Positions 17,573 through 26,441 of a stretch of 64,000 bases of DNA are shown here, one piece after another. A model generated the notes under the pieces. That model made no database searches and was not told the DNA's origin. It worked only from the letters and a program-made list of their open reading frames with translations. The stretch covers positions 4,650,001 through 4,714,000 of the forward strand of contig NZ_CP118270.1 in the NCBI RefSeq assembly GCF_028771845.1, read 5' to 3'. Position 1 is the first letter of the stretch, and each line of letters starts with the position of its first letter. The DNA comes from Paenibacillus marchantiae. GTDB taxonomy: Bacteria; Bacillota; Bacilli; Paenibacillales; Paenibacillaceae. Position numbers and translations under genes: made by a program.

Positions 17573-18679
17573 ATGAAAACAATGAAAGTAGGCATTATTG
17601 GCTGCGGTAAAATCAGTGGTATTTATATGGAGAACTGTCACCGATTTGAGGTGCTTGATCTTGTAGCGGTTGCAGATCTAGATCGGAACAGGGCAGAGGA
17701 GCAGGCGGCTGCTTATCATGTTCCTAACGTATACACGGTAGATGAAATTTTGGCAGACCCTGAGATCGACTTGATTATCAATCTGACAATCCCTGCCGTT
17801 CATGCGGATGTATGCTTGAGAGCGCTCGAAGCAGGCAAACATGTCTACGTGGAAAAACCACTCGCAGTCACACGTGAAGAGGGTCAGGCGGTCCTGGAAA
17901 CGGCTAAGCGCAAAGGGCTGCTGGTAGGCTGTGCGCCAGAGACGTTCTTTGGTTCAGGCATTCAGACGGCACTCAAAGTGGTAGAGGATGGTGTCATTGG
18001 CAAACCTGTGGCCGCTACCGCATTCATGATGAGCCGTGGGCATGAGCATTGGCATCCAGATCCGGAGTTCTACTATGCAGCCGGTGGCGGGCCGATGTTT
18101 GATATGGGGCCCTATTACCTGACTGCGCTCGTACAATTGCTGGGACCAATCAAGTCCATTGCTGGCATGACGGGCAAAGCGATGGAACAGCGGACGATCA
18201 CGAGTGAGAAAAAGCGGGGTCAGAGCATCCCTGTTGAAATTCCGACGCATGTAGCCGGATTGTTGCAATTTGAGCAGGGAGCTATCGGCACGCTGATTAC
18301 GAGTTTTGACGTATTTGGCGGAAGTGTGTTGCCACCGATTGAAGTATACGGCACGCATGGAACACTACAGGTTCCTGATCCAAACACATTCGGTGGTCCA
18401 GTTCGTTACCGCTTGCTAGGTGATGAGGAATGGACTGAGGTACCGCTTCTGCCAGGATATCAGGAAAATACACGTGGCATCGGTGTTGCAGATATGGCTT
18501 ATGCCGTGGGCAGCGGACGTGCTCATAGAGCAAGTGGAGAGCTGGCCTACCATGTGCTTGAAGCGATGTGGGCGTTCCATGATTCTTCGGATGAGCAGAC
18601 TTTTTATAAAATGGATAGCACATGTCAGCGCCCAGCTGCACTGCCGGCAGATCTTCCATTATACACACTTGATCAATAA
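17573..18679 (+). CDS. Gfo/Idh/MocA family oxidoreductase
   Basis: A 368-residue second oxidoreductase of this cluster. It shows KVGIIGCGKISGIYMENC at the start, VYVEKPLAVTREEG with the conserved lysine, and GGGPMFDMGPYYLTALVQLLG. The C-terminal half has the substrate-binding beta sheet. The start is the ATG at 17573, after GAAGGGAG; a longer frame to 17525 lacks a binding site. A cre-like TGGAAGCGCT lies upstream but is only a partial match. It is presumably ThuB-like, working with the ThuA neighbour on a keto sugar. Confidence 0.87.
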   Translation: MKTMKVGIIGCGKISGIYMENCHRFEVLDLVAVADLDRNRAEEQAAAYHVPNVYTVDEILADPEIDLIINLTIPAVHADVCLRALEAGKHVYVEKPLAVTREEGQAVLETAKRKGLLVGCAPETFFGSGIQTALKVVEDGVIGKPVAATAFMMSRGHEHWHPDPEFYYAAGGGPMFDMGPYYLTALVQLLGPIKSIAGMTGKAMEQRTITSEKKRGQSIPVEIPTHVAGLLQFEQGAIGTLITSFDVFGGSVLPPIEVYGTHGTLQVPDPNTFGGPVRYRLLGDEEWTEVPLLPGYQENTRGIGVADMAYAVGSGRAHRASGELAYHVLEAMWAFHDSSDEQTFYKMDSTCQRPAALPADLPLYTLDQ

Positions 18680-18696
18680 TCGATTAAGTTAGAAGT

Positions 18697-18740
18697 ATAG
18701 CCCTGACTCCCGATACGTGGGAAGCAGGGCTATTTTCAAT
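18697..18740 (+). terminator. terminator between convergent genes
   Basis: ATAGCCCTG / CAGGGCTAT stem with an internal ACTCCC...GGGAAG part, then TTTTCAATTT. It may serve both the oxidoreductase and the opposing radical SAM gene. Confidence 0.75.
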
Positions 18741-18755
18741 TTATATCAAGCATGA

Positions 18756-19574
18756 TTAGGGTTCGAATCCTGCCTGGCTAATCCATATTTCATGTTCCTC
18801 AAAATGCGCCTTCATTCGCTCGACTACCATTTTGTATGCCTCAGGACTGAACCAATCTTCCTTGCCCACTTGTTCGTAAAGTGGCTTCATGCCAAGTCTC
18901 CGGGTTCGCTTGCCCTCACTGCCATCTCCCATAAAGTAATCATCAATGCATATACGATCAACAAGCGGCCTCAGAATGGCTGCAAAGCTTTCGCTGCTGG
19001 GCAATACTGGCGCAATAGCAGCTTGTGTGGGGATACCGGCATCTTGCAGTTGTTCCAGGGCACGCAATCTGCCCGCGATTGGCGGAGCTGAAGGACTGAA
19101 CTGCTTGCGGATATCATCCAGATCCGTTTCCACGGTCATGCTAACCCGGACCCGGTCACCCAACTTTTTCAGCAGATCGATATCTCGGGTCACCAATGGG
19201 CTTCGGGTTTGAACCAATATAAAATCGGGTTGATGCTCAGCCATGACTTCTAGCAAAGACCGCGTGATTTGCTCCTTATATTCAACGGGCTGATACGGGT
19301 CTGTACTAGATGACATAAAAATAGTGACTTTACCTTTCGATTTCGCACGCTTCAGCTCCTTGGCAAACATATTGGCGGCTTCCTGTTTCACATCAACCCA
19401 GCTGCCCCATGGCTCTTTGCGAAATAAAGATACGGGCATTTGCCTTACATAACAGTAGGAACAGCCAAAAGCGCAGCCTGTGTATGGATTCAGCGTATGC
19501 GTATAACCATTAAGGAACCCGGTTCCTTTGTTCAGCAACGTTTTGGGTACTTTGTATACTAAGCTGGTCTTCAT
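18756..19574 (-). CDS. SPL-family radical SAM protein
   Basis: A 272-residue radical SAM protein related to spore photoproduct lyase. The [4Fe-4S] motif CxxxCxxC is at C34, C38 and C41 (TGCAFGCSYCYV). NPYTGC, SSSTDPYQPVE at 89-98, TRSPLVTRD and SMTVETDLDD are typical of the group. Only one other Cys, C209, is present. The true lyase repairs spore photoproduct in UV-damaged DNA, while this shorter subfamily is uncharacterised. It overlaps adaA by 4 bases (ATGA), so it is translated with an alkylation-damage sensor; a DNA-repair role is an attractive inference. Confidence 0.85.
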   Translation of the reverse strand: MKTSLVYKVPKTLLNKGTGFLNGYTHTLNPYTGCAFGCSYCYVRQMPVSLFRKEPWGSWVDVKQEAANMFAKELKRAKSKGKVTIFMSSSTDPYQPVEYKEQITRSLLEVMAEHQPDFILVQTRSPLVTRDIDLLKKLGDRVRVSMTVETDLDDIRKQFSPSAPPIAGRLRALEQLQDAGIPTQAAIAPVLPSSESFAAILRPLVDRICIDDYFMGDGSEGKRTRRLGMKPLYEQVGKEDWFSPEAYKMVVERMKAHFEEHEIWISQAGFEP

Positions 19575-20179
19575 AATTGATCACGCCTTTGTTCACGATA
19601 ATTGGCAGGTGTGCATCCTGTATGTTTTCGAAATACTGTAATAAAATACGCCGGATTGGCTATGCCAACCTGTCGACCGATATCTGTGACGGTAAGCCGG
19701 GTGCTTTCAAGCAATTTCCGGGCTTCGGTGACTCGTTTTTCCTGAATATACTCCACCGGAGTTAGGCCGGTAATCCGTTTGAACACCCGATGCAGATGAT
19801 ACGGACTACCGTGACTCACATTTGCTAGAATATCAAGTGTAAGGGGCTCGGCATAATGATGTTCAATATAGTCTGTTACAACGGAAATCCATTCCTGATC
19901 GGGAACTCGCTCGCCCGTTGGCTTGCACCGTTTGCATGGACGGAAATGTCGCGCCAAAGCTTCTTCAGGATTGTTAAATATAGAGACATTCTCATATTTG
20001 GGTGCTTTCGACTTGCAGGAAGGTCGGCAAAAGATGCCTGTTGTTTTGACACCGTAATAGAATTTTCCATCAAAGCTGCTATCGTTGTGGATAATGGCAT
20101 TCCACTGTTTGTCATCTATAGGAACTGAATCTGATTGATAGGAATTGTGACTTTCCAAAAGAATCACCTCAAGTCTCAT
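19571..20179 (-). CDS. adaA: AdaA-type methylphosphotriester sensor and AraC-type activator
   Basis: A protein of 202 residues with an Ada zinc-binding domain (C51, C55, C82, C85 in TTGIFCRPSC and RPCKRCKP) and an AraC helix-turn-helix domain (about 96-200). In B. subtilis AdaA takes a methyl group from DNA phosphotriesters onto a Cys and then activates the ada operon. The start is uncertain: ATG 20179 sits in TATAATG, which looks like a -10 box, and a TTG at 20158 after GAGGTGATT would give 195 residues. In B. subtilis the partner is adaB, an O6-methylguanine methyltransferase; here the coupled partner is a radical SAM gene. Confidence 0.88.
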   Translation of the reverse strand: MRLEVILLESHNSYQSDSVPIDDKQWNAIIHNDSSFDGKFYYGVKTTGIFCRPSCKSKAPKYENVSIFNNPEEALARHFRPCKRCKPTGERVPDQEWISVVTDYIEHHYAEPLTLDILANVSHGSPYHLHRVFKRITGLTPVEYIQEKRVTEARKLLESTRLTVTDIGRQVGIANPAYFITVFRKHTGCTPANYREQRRDQL

Positions 20180-20341
20180 TATACCCCTGATTTATGGGAA
20201 TCGACGAAGTTTCAAACAAAAAAGCAAGATATCAATATGTTGGAAATGGACATCCCTTCAATCAGGTTGAAATATAGGCTACAATGTACAGGATGGCAAG
20301 CTGTTTAATTGTGAAATTTATTTACGAAAGAGGTAGATTGA

Positions 20342-21322
20342 ATGGTTCGTTTTGGAGTGGTAGGTACCAACTGGATTACAGAGAGACTTCTTGAGGCCGC
20401 TGCACAAGTCGAAGGATTCGAATTGACCGCCGTGTACTCAAGAACTGAAGATAAAGCTAATGCATTTGCAGATCAATATCAGGCTGCGCTTCGATTTACT
20501 AGCCTCGAAGAGATGGCTACGAGTGATGGGCTCGATGCCGTGTACATTGCTACACCGAATACCTTTCATGCGGAACAGGCAGAGTTGTTTCTGAGAAACG
20601 GCAAACATGTACTGTGCGAGAAGCCTTTGGCCGCCAATGGAGCAGAGGTCCGTCGTATGATTGATACAGCGAAAGAACATGGAGTTCTGCTCATGGAGGC
20701 CATGAAATCGACCCTTGTTCCCTCGTTCAAAATGGTTCAATCTCACCTACATAAAATTGGCCCGGTACGTAAATATGTAGCGAGCTATTGCCAGTACTCT
20801 TCCCGGTACGACAAGTATAAGGAAGGAATCGTCCTGAATGCGTTCAAACCCGATCTTGCTAATGGAGCGTTAATGGATCTTGGTGTGTATTGTCTCTATC
20901 CATTGATTACGTTGTTTGGCGAGCCTAAACAAGTTCAGTCCCAGGCATTGATGCTGGAATCAGGGGTAGATGGACAAGGCAGTGTTATTCTGAATTATGA
21001 TGAGATGGAAGCGGTAGTGACGTACTCCAAAATCTCCAATTCTCACGTTCCAAGTGAAATTATGGGCGAACGCGGCAGCATCCTCATTGACAAAATTGGT
21101 TCACCGGAACATGCGGAGATACGCTACAATGATGGTACGGTGGAAAAACTCACTGCCGAGCAAATTTACCCGTCGATGTATTATGAGGTGGAGGAGTTTG
21201 TCAATCTGATTCAGCAGGGCAAAAAGGAATCGGATATGAACACGTATGAACGTTCCTACGTTACCATGCAGGTGATGGATCAGATCCGGCAGCAGATTGG
21301 TCTTGTTTTTCCTAACGATTAA
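20342..21322 (+). CDS. Gfo/Idh/MocA family oxidoreductase
   Basis: A 326-residue oxidoreductase with RFGVVGTNWITERLLEAA at the N-terminus, AVYIATPNTFHAEQA and HVLCEKPLAANGAEVR. It resembles the group near dihydrodiol and D-xylose dehydrogenases. EAMKSTLVPSFKMV and GALMDLGVYCLYPLITLFG mark the substrate side. The ATG follows AGAGGTAG by 6 bases. It lies 24 bases before a methyltransferase-like gene on the same strand. The substrate is unknown. Confidence 0.86.
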   Translation: MVRFGVVGTNWITERLLEAAAQVEGFELTAVYSRTEDKANAFADQYQAALRFTSLEEMATSDGLDAVYIATPNTFHAEQAELFLRNGKHVLCEKPLAANGAEVRRMIDTAKEHGVLLMEAMKSTLVPSFKMVQSHLHKIGPVRKYVASYCQYSSRYDKYKEGIVLNAFKPDLANGALMDLGVYCLYPLITLFGEPKQVQSQALMLESGVDGQGSVILNYDEMEAVVTYSKISNSHVPSEIMGERGSILIDKIGSPEHAEIRYNDGTVEKLTAEQIYPSMYYEVEEFVNLIQQGKKESDMNTYERSYVTMQVMDQIRQQIGLVFPND

Positions 21323-21346
21323 TTCTGGAAAGTGAGCTGAGACGAG

Positions 21347-22063
21347 ATGAGCAGAGATGAGCAGAAGAGCAGAGTAGCCGGCCTGGAGCTGGCACAGATT
21401 ATTTTTATCGGGCGAACCTTCGAGGAATATATGAAGATGTTCAACCTGACCGTGGAAGAAATTAAAGGTAAGTCCATTCTCGATTGTCCGGGTGGGGCTT
21501 GTTCATTCAGTAGCCATGCGCGAGAGTGGGGTGCAGATCCCATGGCAGCGGATATCGCCTATGAACATGAGATCAGCCAACTGGAAGTGAAGGGACTTCA
21601 GGATATTGAACATACGATGAAACAAATGGAACACGTACAAGACAAATATAGATGGGATGATTTCGGTTCGATCCATGGCTTGAAAGAAGAACGTAGACGT
21701 GCAATCACAGACTGTGTAGCGGATATGAGACGTTTTCCTGACCGTTATGTGGCCTCTGTACTGCCGGAGTTACCTTTTGCCGATGAACAATTCGACCTAA
21801 CATTGTCAGCACATTTCCTGTTTACGTATGCAGATCGCCTGAATGCCGAATTCCATCTACAGACGATCCTTGAGCTGTTGCGAGTAACCAAGCGGGAGCT
21901 GCGTATCTTCCCTACAGTAGACTTGTCTGGCAAACGTTATGAGCACATGGATGAACTAAAGGCTATACTGGAAGAACGCGGATATATTACTTCTGAAGAG
22001 AAAACTTCATACGAATTCCAGTGGGGAGCACATACGATGCTCCATATTGTGAAATCCCGGTAA
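21347..22063 (+). CDS. SAM-dependent methyltransferase-like protein
   Basis: A 238-residue class I methyltransferase-like protein. Motif I reads SILDCPGGACSFSSHAREWG at about 44-63, with PMAADIAYEHEI as the acidic strand end. LPFADEQFDLTLSAHFLFTY corresponds to motif IV. The middle (about 85-125) is rich in Lys and Arg. The substrate is not visible. It follows an oxidoreductase by 24 bases and precedes an epimerase by about 95, so it may be in one unit. Confidence 0.8.
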   Translation: MSRDEQKSRVAGLELAQIIFIGRTFEEYMKMFNLTVEEIKGKSILDCPGGACSFSSHAREWGADPMAADIAYEHEISQLEVKGLQDIEHTMKQMEHVQDKYRWDDFGSIHGLKEERRRAITDCVADMRRFPDRYVASVLPELPFADEQFDLTLSAHFLFTYADRLNAEFHLQTILELLRVTKRELRIFPTVDLSGKRYEHMDELKAILEERGYITSEEKTSYEFQWGAHTMLHIVKSR

Positions 22064-22158
22064 ACATACCTGAATTGCAACAGCACAGACAGCACTTCAT
22101 TCATATGAAGGTTTTAATAAGATACGCATGACCAGAACAGGTTAGGAGGTTTTATCGG

Positions 22159-23052
22159 ATGAAAAAAGTACTTATACTTGGTGGGACACGGTTCTTCGGC
22201 AAACGTCTGGTTGATCATTTGCTGTGGGAAGGAAAGTCTCAGATCACAGTCGCAACTCGCGGCAAAACGGATGTAGACTTTGGGCCTGAGGTCAACCGGA
22301 TTAAAATGGATCGTGAAGACCCCAAATCTCTTGCCGAGGTTGCGCAGACCGACATGTGGGATATTGTCTATGACAACATCTGTTACTCGCCGGATGCGGC
22401 GAAGTCGGCTTGCGAAGCTTTTGCTGGACGTACCCAAAGATACATTTTGACATCAACGCTCTCGGTATATGGAGATCCCAAACCTGGATTTACCGAAGCC
22501 GATTTCGATCCGTACACCTACCCGGTGCAATACGGAAGCCACGAAGATTTCTCCTATGGCGAGGGTAAACGTCTAGCGGAAGCTGTGTTTTTCCAGGAGG
22601 CGGATTTCCCAGTGGCGGCAATGCGCATTCCAATTGTACTCGGGATTGATGATTACACGCGAAGACTTCATTTTCATATTGAACATGTGCAAAAAGGAAA
22701 ACCTATCGGCATGCCCAATCCGAACGCCGAAATTGGATTTATCAATTCCACCGAAGCCGCGAGATTTCTCGCTTGGCTCGGACATTCATCCATTACAGGA
22801 CCTGTGAATGCAGCGTCCAAAGGGACGATAACACTTTCCGCCATGATGCATCTGATCGAAACGGTAACAGGCATGCAATCACAGGTATTGACCGAAACGA
22901 TCAAAGAAGACATGTCACCCTTTGGAATTTCGGAATCCTGGACAATGGATACATCCAAAGCAGAGCAGGCGGGATATACATTCGAAGCATTAATGGATTG
23001 GTTCCCGGGTCTAGTTCGAGAAGTCGCTCTGGCACTTCAATCTGAAGGCTAG
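22159..23052 (+). CDS. NAD-dependent epimerase/dehydratase family protein
   Basis: A 297-residue short-chain protein of the extended SDR type. The Rossmann motif is VLILGGTRFFGKRLVDHL (residues 4-21), a variant seen in a Bacillus group and in mRNA-binding plant relatives. The active-site region has STLSVYGDP and SYGEGKRLAEAV, with the Tyr and Lys spaced as YxxGK. IGFINSTEAARFLAWLG follows. The ATG has TTAGGAGG 11 bases upstream. The substrate is unknown, and the gene is closed by a bidirectional terminator. Confidence 0.82.
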   Translation: MKKVLILGGTRFFGKRLVDHLLWEGKSQITVATRGKTDVDFGPEVNRIKMDREDPKSLAEVAQTDMWDIVYDNICYSPDAAKSACEAFAGRTQRYILTSTLSVYGDPKPGFTEADFDPYTYPVQYGSHEDFSYGEGKRLAEAVFFQEADFPVAAMRIPIVLGIDDYTRRLHFHIEHVQKGKPIGMPNPNAEIGFINSTEAARFLAWLGHSSITGPVNAASKGTITLSAMMHLIETVTGMQSQVLTETIKEDMSPFGISESWTMDTSKAEQAGYTFEALMDWFPGLVREVALALQSEG

Positions 23053-23080
23053 AATCCATATATATAAGAGTTATTTCATA

Positions 23081-23131
23081 AAAAAACAGGACGCAATTCA
23101 GAGATATATTCTCCGATGCGTCCTGTTTGTA
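23081..23131 (+). terminator. bidirectional terminator between convergent genes
   Basis: AACAGGACGCA / TGCGTCCTGTT stem of 11 bp with A-runs on the left and T-rich DNA on the right, so it can act for the epimerase gene and for the opposing LacI gene. Confidence 0.85.
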
Positions 23132-23189
23132 TTTGCTTCAACAAAACAGTTTCTCTCAAGTCAGGGTTGGTCTACGACTGATTTTCCTT

Positions 23190-24200
23190 TTATTCGCAAG
23201 GTACAGAGGCCGAAGCGCGAATACGCAGCTCCGATGGCATAATGACGGTCTGTGGTTCCTCAGGAGCCTTGCCTTCAATTCGGTCAATCAGCATTTGCAT
23301 GCCGATGGCACCAAAATCATAGGCAGGCTGTGCAGCAACCGTGAGAAAGGGATCAAAGGCAGAAGCCAAATCCAGGTCATCAAAACAGACGACCGAGATG
23401 TCTTCAGGCACACGCAGCCCCCGTTTACGTAAAAGTCGAATGACGCCTATGGCGAGCATGTTGTTTGCTGCAAATATGGCTGTAGGTTTGTGCTGATGCG
23501 CAAGTAAACTGTCGATACCCACTTCATCGCTGAAATCCCGGTAGCCTGTTCGAAGGATTAAGCCTTCGTCAAAGGGCAACTCGGCTTCCCGGAGTCCCTC
23601 CATATATCCTTCTTCTCGCAGCCGCGCAGTCGAAACCTCGGAAGAACCATTAACCAGAGCAATGCAGCGATGTCCCAGATTCGTCAGATATCGAATCAAT
23701 TGAAGCGCCCCATCTCGGCTGTCCCCAGCGATAACGTCAGATGTGATTCCCGGGACAGTGCGGTCCAAAATAACAAACGGAATGTTACGTTCCTGCAGCT
23801 GCTTCAAGTGATTCAGCGAGCGATCCCCTGCAGGTGCAAACAGTACACCATCGACGCGAGTAGACAGAATGGTTTCCACATAATTTTTCTCCTTGTCGTA
23901 ATCCTCGTCGCTATTGCTGAACAAGAGGCGGTAACCTCGCAGATTGGCAGCATCCTCAGCCCCCCGGGCCAGCGTTGTATAGAAGGGGTTGGTAATATCC
24001 GTAATCAACAATGACAGCATCTGAGTCCGTTGCAGCACAAGACTGCGCGCATTTGAGTTTGGTATGTAACCAAGTTCTTCGATGACCTGTTGTACACGCT
24101 CGCGTGTAGCCGGGCTAATACGACCTGTTTGATTAATGACTTTGGAGACGGTCATGGCGGAGACGTTGGCTTTTTTGGCAATATCATAAATGGTAATCAA
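23190..24200 (-). CDS. LacI-family regulator of the fucose-type operon
   Basis: A 336-residue LacI regulator read from a TTG start. The N-terminus has IYDIAKKANVSAMTVSKVIN and LGYIPNSNARSLVLQRTQ; the core reads MLSLLITDITNPFYTTLARG, FVILDRTVPGITSD, AIFAANNMLAIG and VCFDDLDLASAF. It is divergent from the isomerase-kinase-aldolase operon. A 22-base palindrome at 24281-24302 sits on the operon's transcription start, so it is most likely the operator of this repressor. The inducer is probably a 6-deoxy sugar or its derivative, by inference. Confidence 0.88.
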   Translation of the reverse strand: MITIYDIAKKANVSAMTVSKVINQTGRISPATRERVQQVIEELGYIPNSNARSLVLQRTQMLSLLITDITNPFYTTLARGAEDAANLRGYRLLFSNSDEDYDKEKNYVETILSTRVDGVLFAPAGDRSLNHLKQLQERNIPFVILDRTVPGITSDVIAGDSRDGALQLIRYLTNLGHRCIALVNGSSEVSTARLREEGYMEGLREAELPFDEGLILRTGYRDFSDEVGIDSLLAHQHKPTAIFAANNMLAIGVIRLLRKRGLRVPEDISVVCFDDLDLASAFDPFLTVAAQPAYDFGAIGMQMLIDRIEGKAPEEPQTVIMPSELRIRASASVPCE

Positions 24201-24253
24201 TAGGATCTAACCTTTCCGCAACATAGTCTTTCCATTCTATAGGATAATGCCGA

Positions 24254-24282
24254 TTGACAGCAAGATAGGCTCATGCTATCTT
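24254..24282 (+). promoter_or_regulatory. sigma-A promoter of the fucose-type operon
   Basis: TTGACA (24254-24259), a 17-base spacer and TATCTT (24277-24282), reading toward fucI. The leader to the ATG is about 320 bases. Confidence 0.75.
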
Positions 24283-24302
24283 AGGGTTACCGATAACCCT
24301 AA
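24281..24302. promoter_or_regulatory. LacI-type operator
   Basis: A palindrome with 9-base arms, TTAGGGTTA and TAACCCTAA, around CCGA. It overlaps the end of the -10 and the start point, a position for simple repression. A second short inverted pair (AGATAG / CTATCT) lies at 24263-24281. Confidence 0.75.
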
Positions 24303-24429
24303 TCATAAAAAAAGTTGATTTATTTCAGTCTCACCGCTCTTCATTTTGCTCACATCGCTTCCTTCACACTCCATAATAGGACAGCATAACGGAGTCAATA
24401 ATATAGAGCGGTTTATTAAAACAATTATT

Positions 24430-24443
24430 TGTAAACGCATTCA
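24430..24443 (+). promoter_or_regulatory. cre-like site in the fucose operon leader
   Basis: TGTAAACGCATTCA matches the 14-base CcpA consensus at 13 positions (A for T at position 10). Inside the transcribed leader it could act as a roadblock. Confidence 0.65.
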
Positions 24444-24609
24444 TAATGAGAAAAAGAACTGACCGTTGGCATGCAATGCTAGTGTGTTACCTCGGGTATC
24501 GGTGAAGAGAAGGAACAGAATCCCTAATTTTCGCAAACAAAATACACACGGACAAGTCACAAGTAATTCGTACCTATTCTATGAAACCATTGAAGGAGGA
24601 CGTTTTAGT

Positions 24610-26400
24610 ATGACACATCAGGATTATCGTTATAAACAGGCATTTCCCAAGATTGGTATTCGTCCCACGATTGACGGAAGACGCAAGGGTGTTCGTGAAT
24701 CATTGGAAGAGCAGACGATGCGCATGGCGACGTCCGTTGCCGAGCTGCTCGCAACAGAACTTCGGTATCCCGATGGTTCGCCGGTAGAATGCGTCGTTGC
24801 CGAGTCCTGTATTGGCGGTGTGAACGAGGCAGCGGCAGCAGCGGAACTATTCAGTCGCTCTAACGTGGGCGTGACCATTACCGTTACACCATGCTGGTGT
24901 TATGGAACAGAAACGATGGATATGTCTCCTTCTATTCCTACAGCTATCTGGGGCTTTAATGGAACCGAACGTCCGGGTGCAGTATATCTGGCAGCAGTGC
25001 TCTCTGCCCATGCACAGAAGGGGATTCCGGCTTTTGGTATCTATGGCGAGGATGTGCAGGATGGAGGAGATACGACGATTCCTGATGACGTTCGTGAGAA
25101 ATTGCTACGCTTCAGCCGTGCGGGTCTTGCCGCTGCAACCTTGAAGGGTCGTGCTTATCTGTCTATCGGCTCGGTATCCATGGGTATTGCCGGCTCCATC
25201 GTGAACGATTCTTTTTTCCAGGAGTATCTGGGCATGCGGAACGAATATGTGGATATGAGTGAACTGACTCGTCGTATAGAAGAAGAAATCTACGATCCTG
25301 AGGAGTATAAGCTGGCGCTAGCTTGGGTGAAGGAGAACTGTAGTGAAGGAGCGGACAATAATCCTGCCCATCTGCAGACAGATCGCAAACGCAAAGAGTA
25401 TGAATGGGAAACGGTAGTGAAAATGACGCAGATCGTACGTGACCTGATGGCTGGCAATCCGAAGCTGGCGGAGCTGGGATTTACTGAGGAATCCATGGGC
25501 CACCACGCGATTGTCTCCGGGTTTCAGGGACAACGACAGTGGACAGATCATTCACCCAACGGAGATTTTCTGGAATCCATCCTGAATTCTTCCTTTGACT
25601 GGAATGGCAAACGCTCTCCTTATCTGGTGGCAACAGAGAACGACAGCCTGAATGGTGTGTCGATGTTATTTGGTTCCCTGCTTACACATACCGCGCAGAT
25701 CTTCGCAGATGTACGCACCTATTGGAGCCCGGATTCGGTAAAACGCGTGACAGGGCACCAGCTGGAAGGAAACGCAAAGGACGGTATTTTGCATCTGATC
25801 AACTCCGGTTCTGCGGCATTGGATGGTACTGGGCAACAATCAAGAGCGGGTGAGCCTGTGCTCAAGCCTTTCTGGGAAATTACAGACGAAGAGGTTCAGG
25901 ACTGCCTGAAAGCCACCTCATGGCGGCCGGCATCCGTGGAATATTTCCGGGGCGGCGGCTATTCGGCTGATTTCCTGACCAAGGGCGGCATGCCTGTTAC
26001 GATGGCGCGTCTCAATTTGGTTAAAGGACTAGGGCCAGTACTGCAAGTGGCTCAAGGTTACACCGTCGACCTGCCTGAGGATGTGCACGATACGCTGGAT
26101 CAGCGGACAGATCCGACTTGGCCTTCCACCTGGTTTGCACCTGTTCTGACGGGCTCAGGGGCTTTTACTTCGGTCTATGAAGTAATGAATCAATGGGGCG
26201 CGAACCATGGCTCCATCTCTTATGGACATATCGGAGGGGATTTGCTAACACTGGCCTCCATGCTTCGTATCCCAGTGAGTATGCATAATGTACCGGAATC
26301 CGAGATTTTCCGTCCACGTGCCTGGGGACTGTTCGGCACAAGTGAACCGGAAAGTGCCGATTACCGGGCATGCAGCGTCTTTGGACCGTTGTATCGTTAA
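24610..26400 (+). CDS. fucI: L-fucose isomerase
   Basis: A 596-residue protein, close to the usual length of L-fucose isomerase. PKIGIRPTIDGRRKGVRESL at the N-terminus, TVTPCWCYGTETMDM, GSVSMGIAGSIV, LVATENDSLNGVSMLFG and GGDLLTLASMLRIPVSMHNV are family stretches. It interconverts L-fucose and L-fuculose with manganese; some members also take D-arabinose. The ATG at 24610 has AAGGAGGACG in front; a frame open to 24466 is not needed. The kinase and aldolase follow. No transporter is in the cluster. Confidence 0.93.
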   Translation: MTHQDYRYKQAFPKIGIRPTIDGRRKGVRESLEEQTMRMATSVAELLATELRYPDGSPVECVVAESCIGGVNEAAAAAELFSRSNVGVTITVTPCWCYGTETMDMSPSIPTAIWGFNGTERPGAVYLAAVLSAHAQKGIPAFGIYGEDVQDGGDTTIPDDVREKLLRFSRAGLAAATLKGRAYLSIGSVSMGIAGSIVNDSFFQEYLGMRNEYVDMSELTRRIEEEIYDPEEYKLALAWVKENCSEGADNNPAHLQTDRKRKEYEWETVVKMTQIVRDLMAGNPKLAELGFTEESMGHHAIVSGFQGQRQWTDHSPNGDFLESILNSSFDWNGKRSPYLVATENDSLNGVSMLFGSLLTHTAQIFADVRTYWSPDSVKRVTGHQLEGNAKDGILHLINSGSAALDGTGQQSRAGEPVLKPFWEITDEEVQDCLKATSWRPASVEYFRGGGYSADFLTKGGMPVTMARLNLVKGLGPVLQVAQGYTVDLPEDVHDTLDQRTDPTWPSTWFAPVLTGSGAFTSVYEVMNQWGANHGSISYGHIGGDLLTLASMLRIPVSMHNVPESEIFRPRAWGLFGTSEPESADYRACSVFGPLYR

Positions 26401-26441
26401 CATCCAAACGGCTTGTCGCGGAAGCGAAGGAGGCATGAGAG

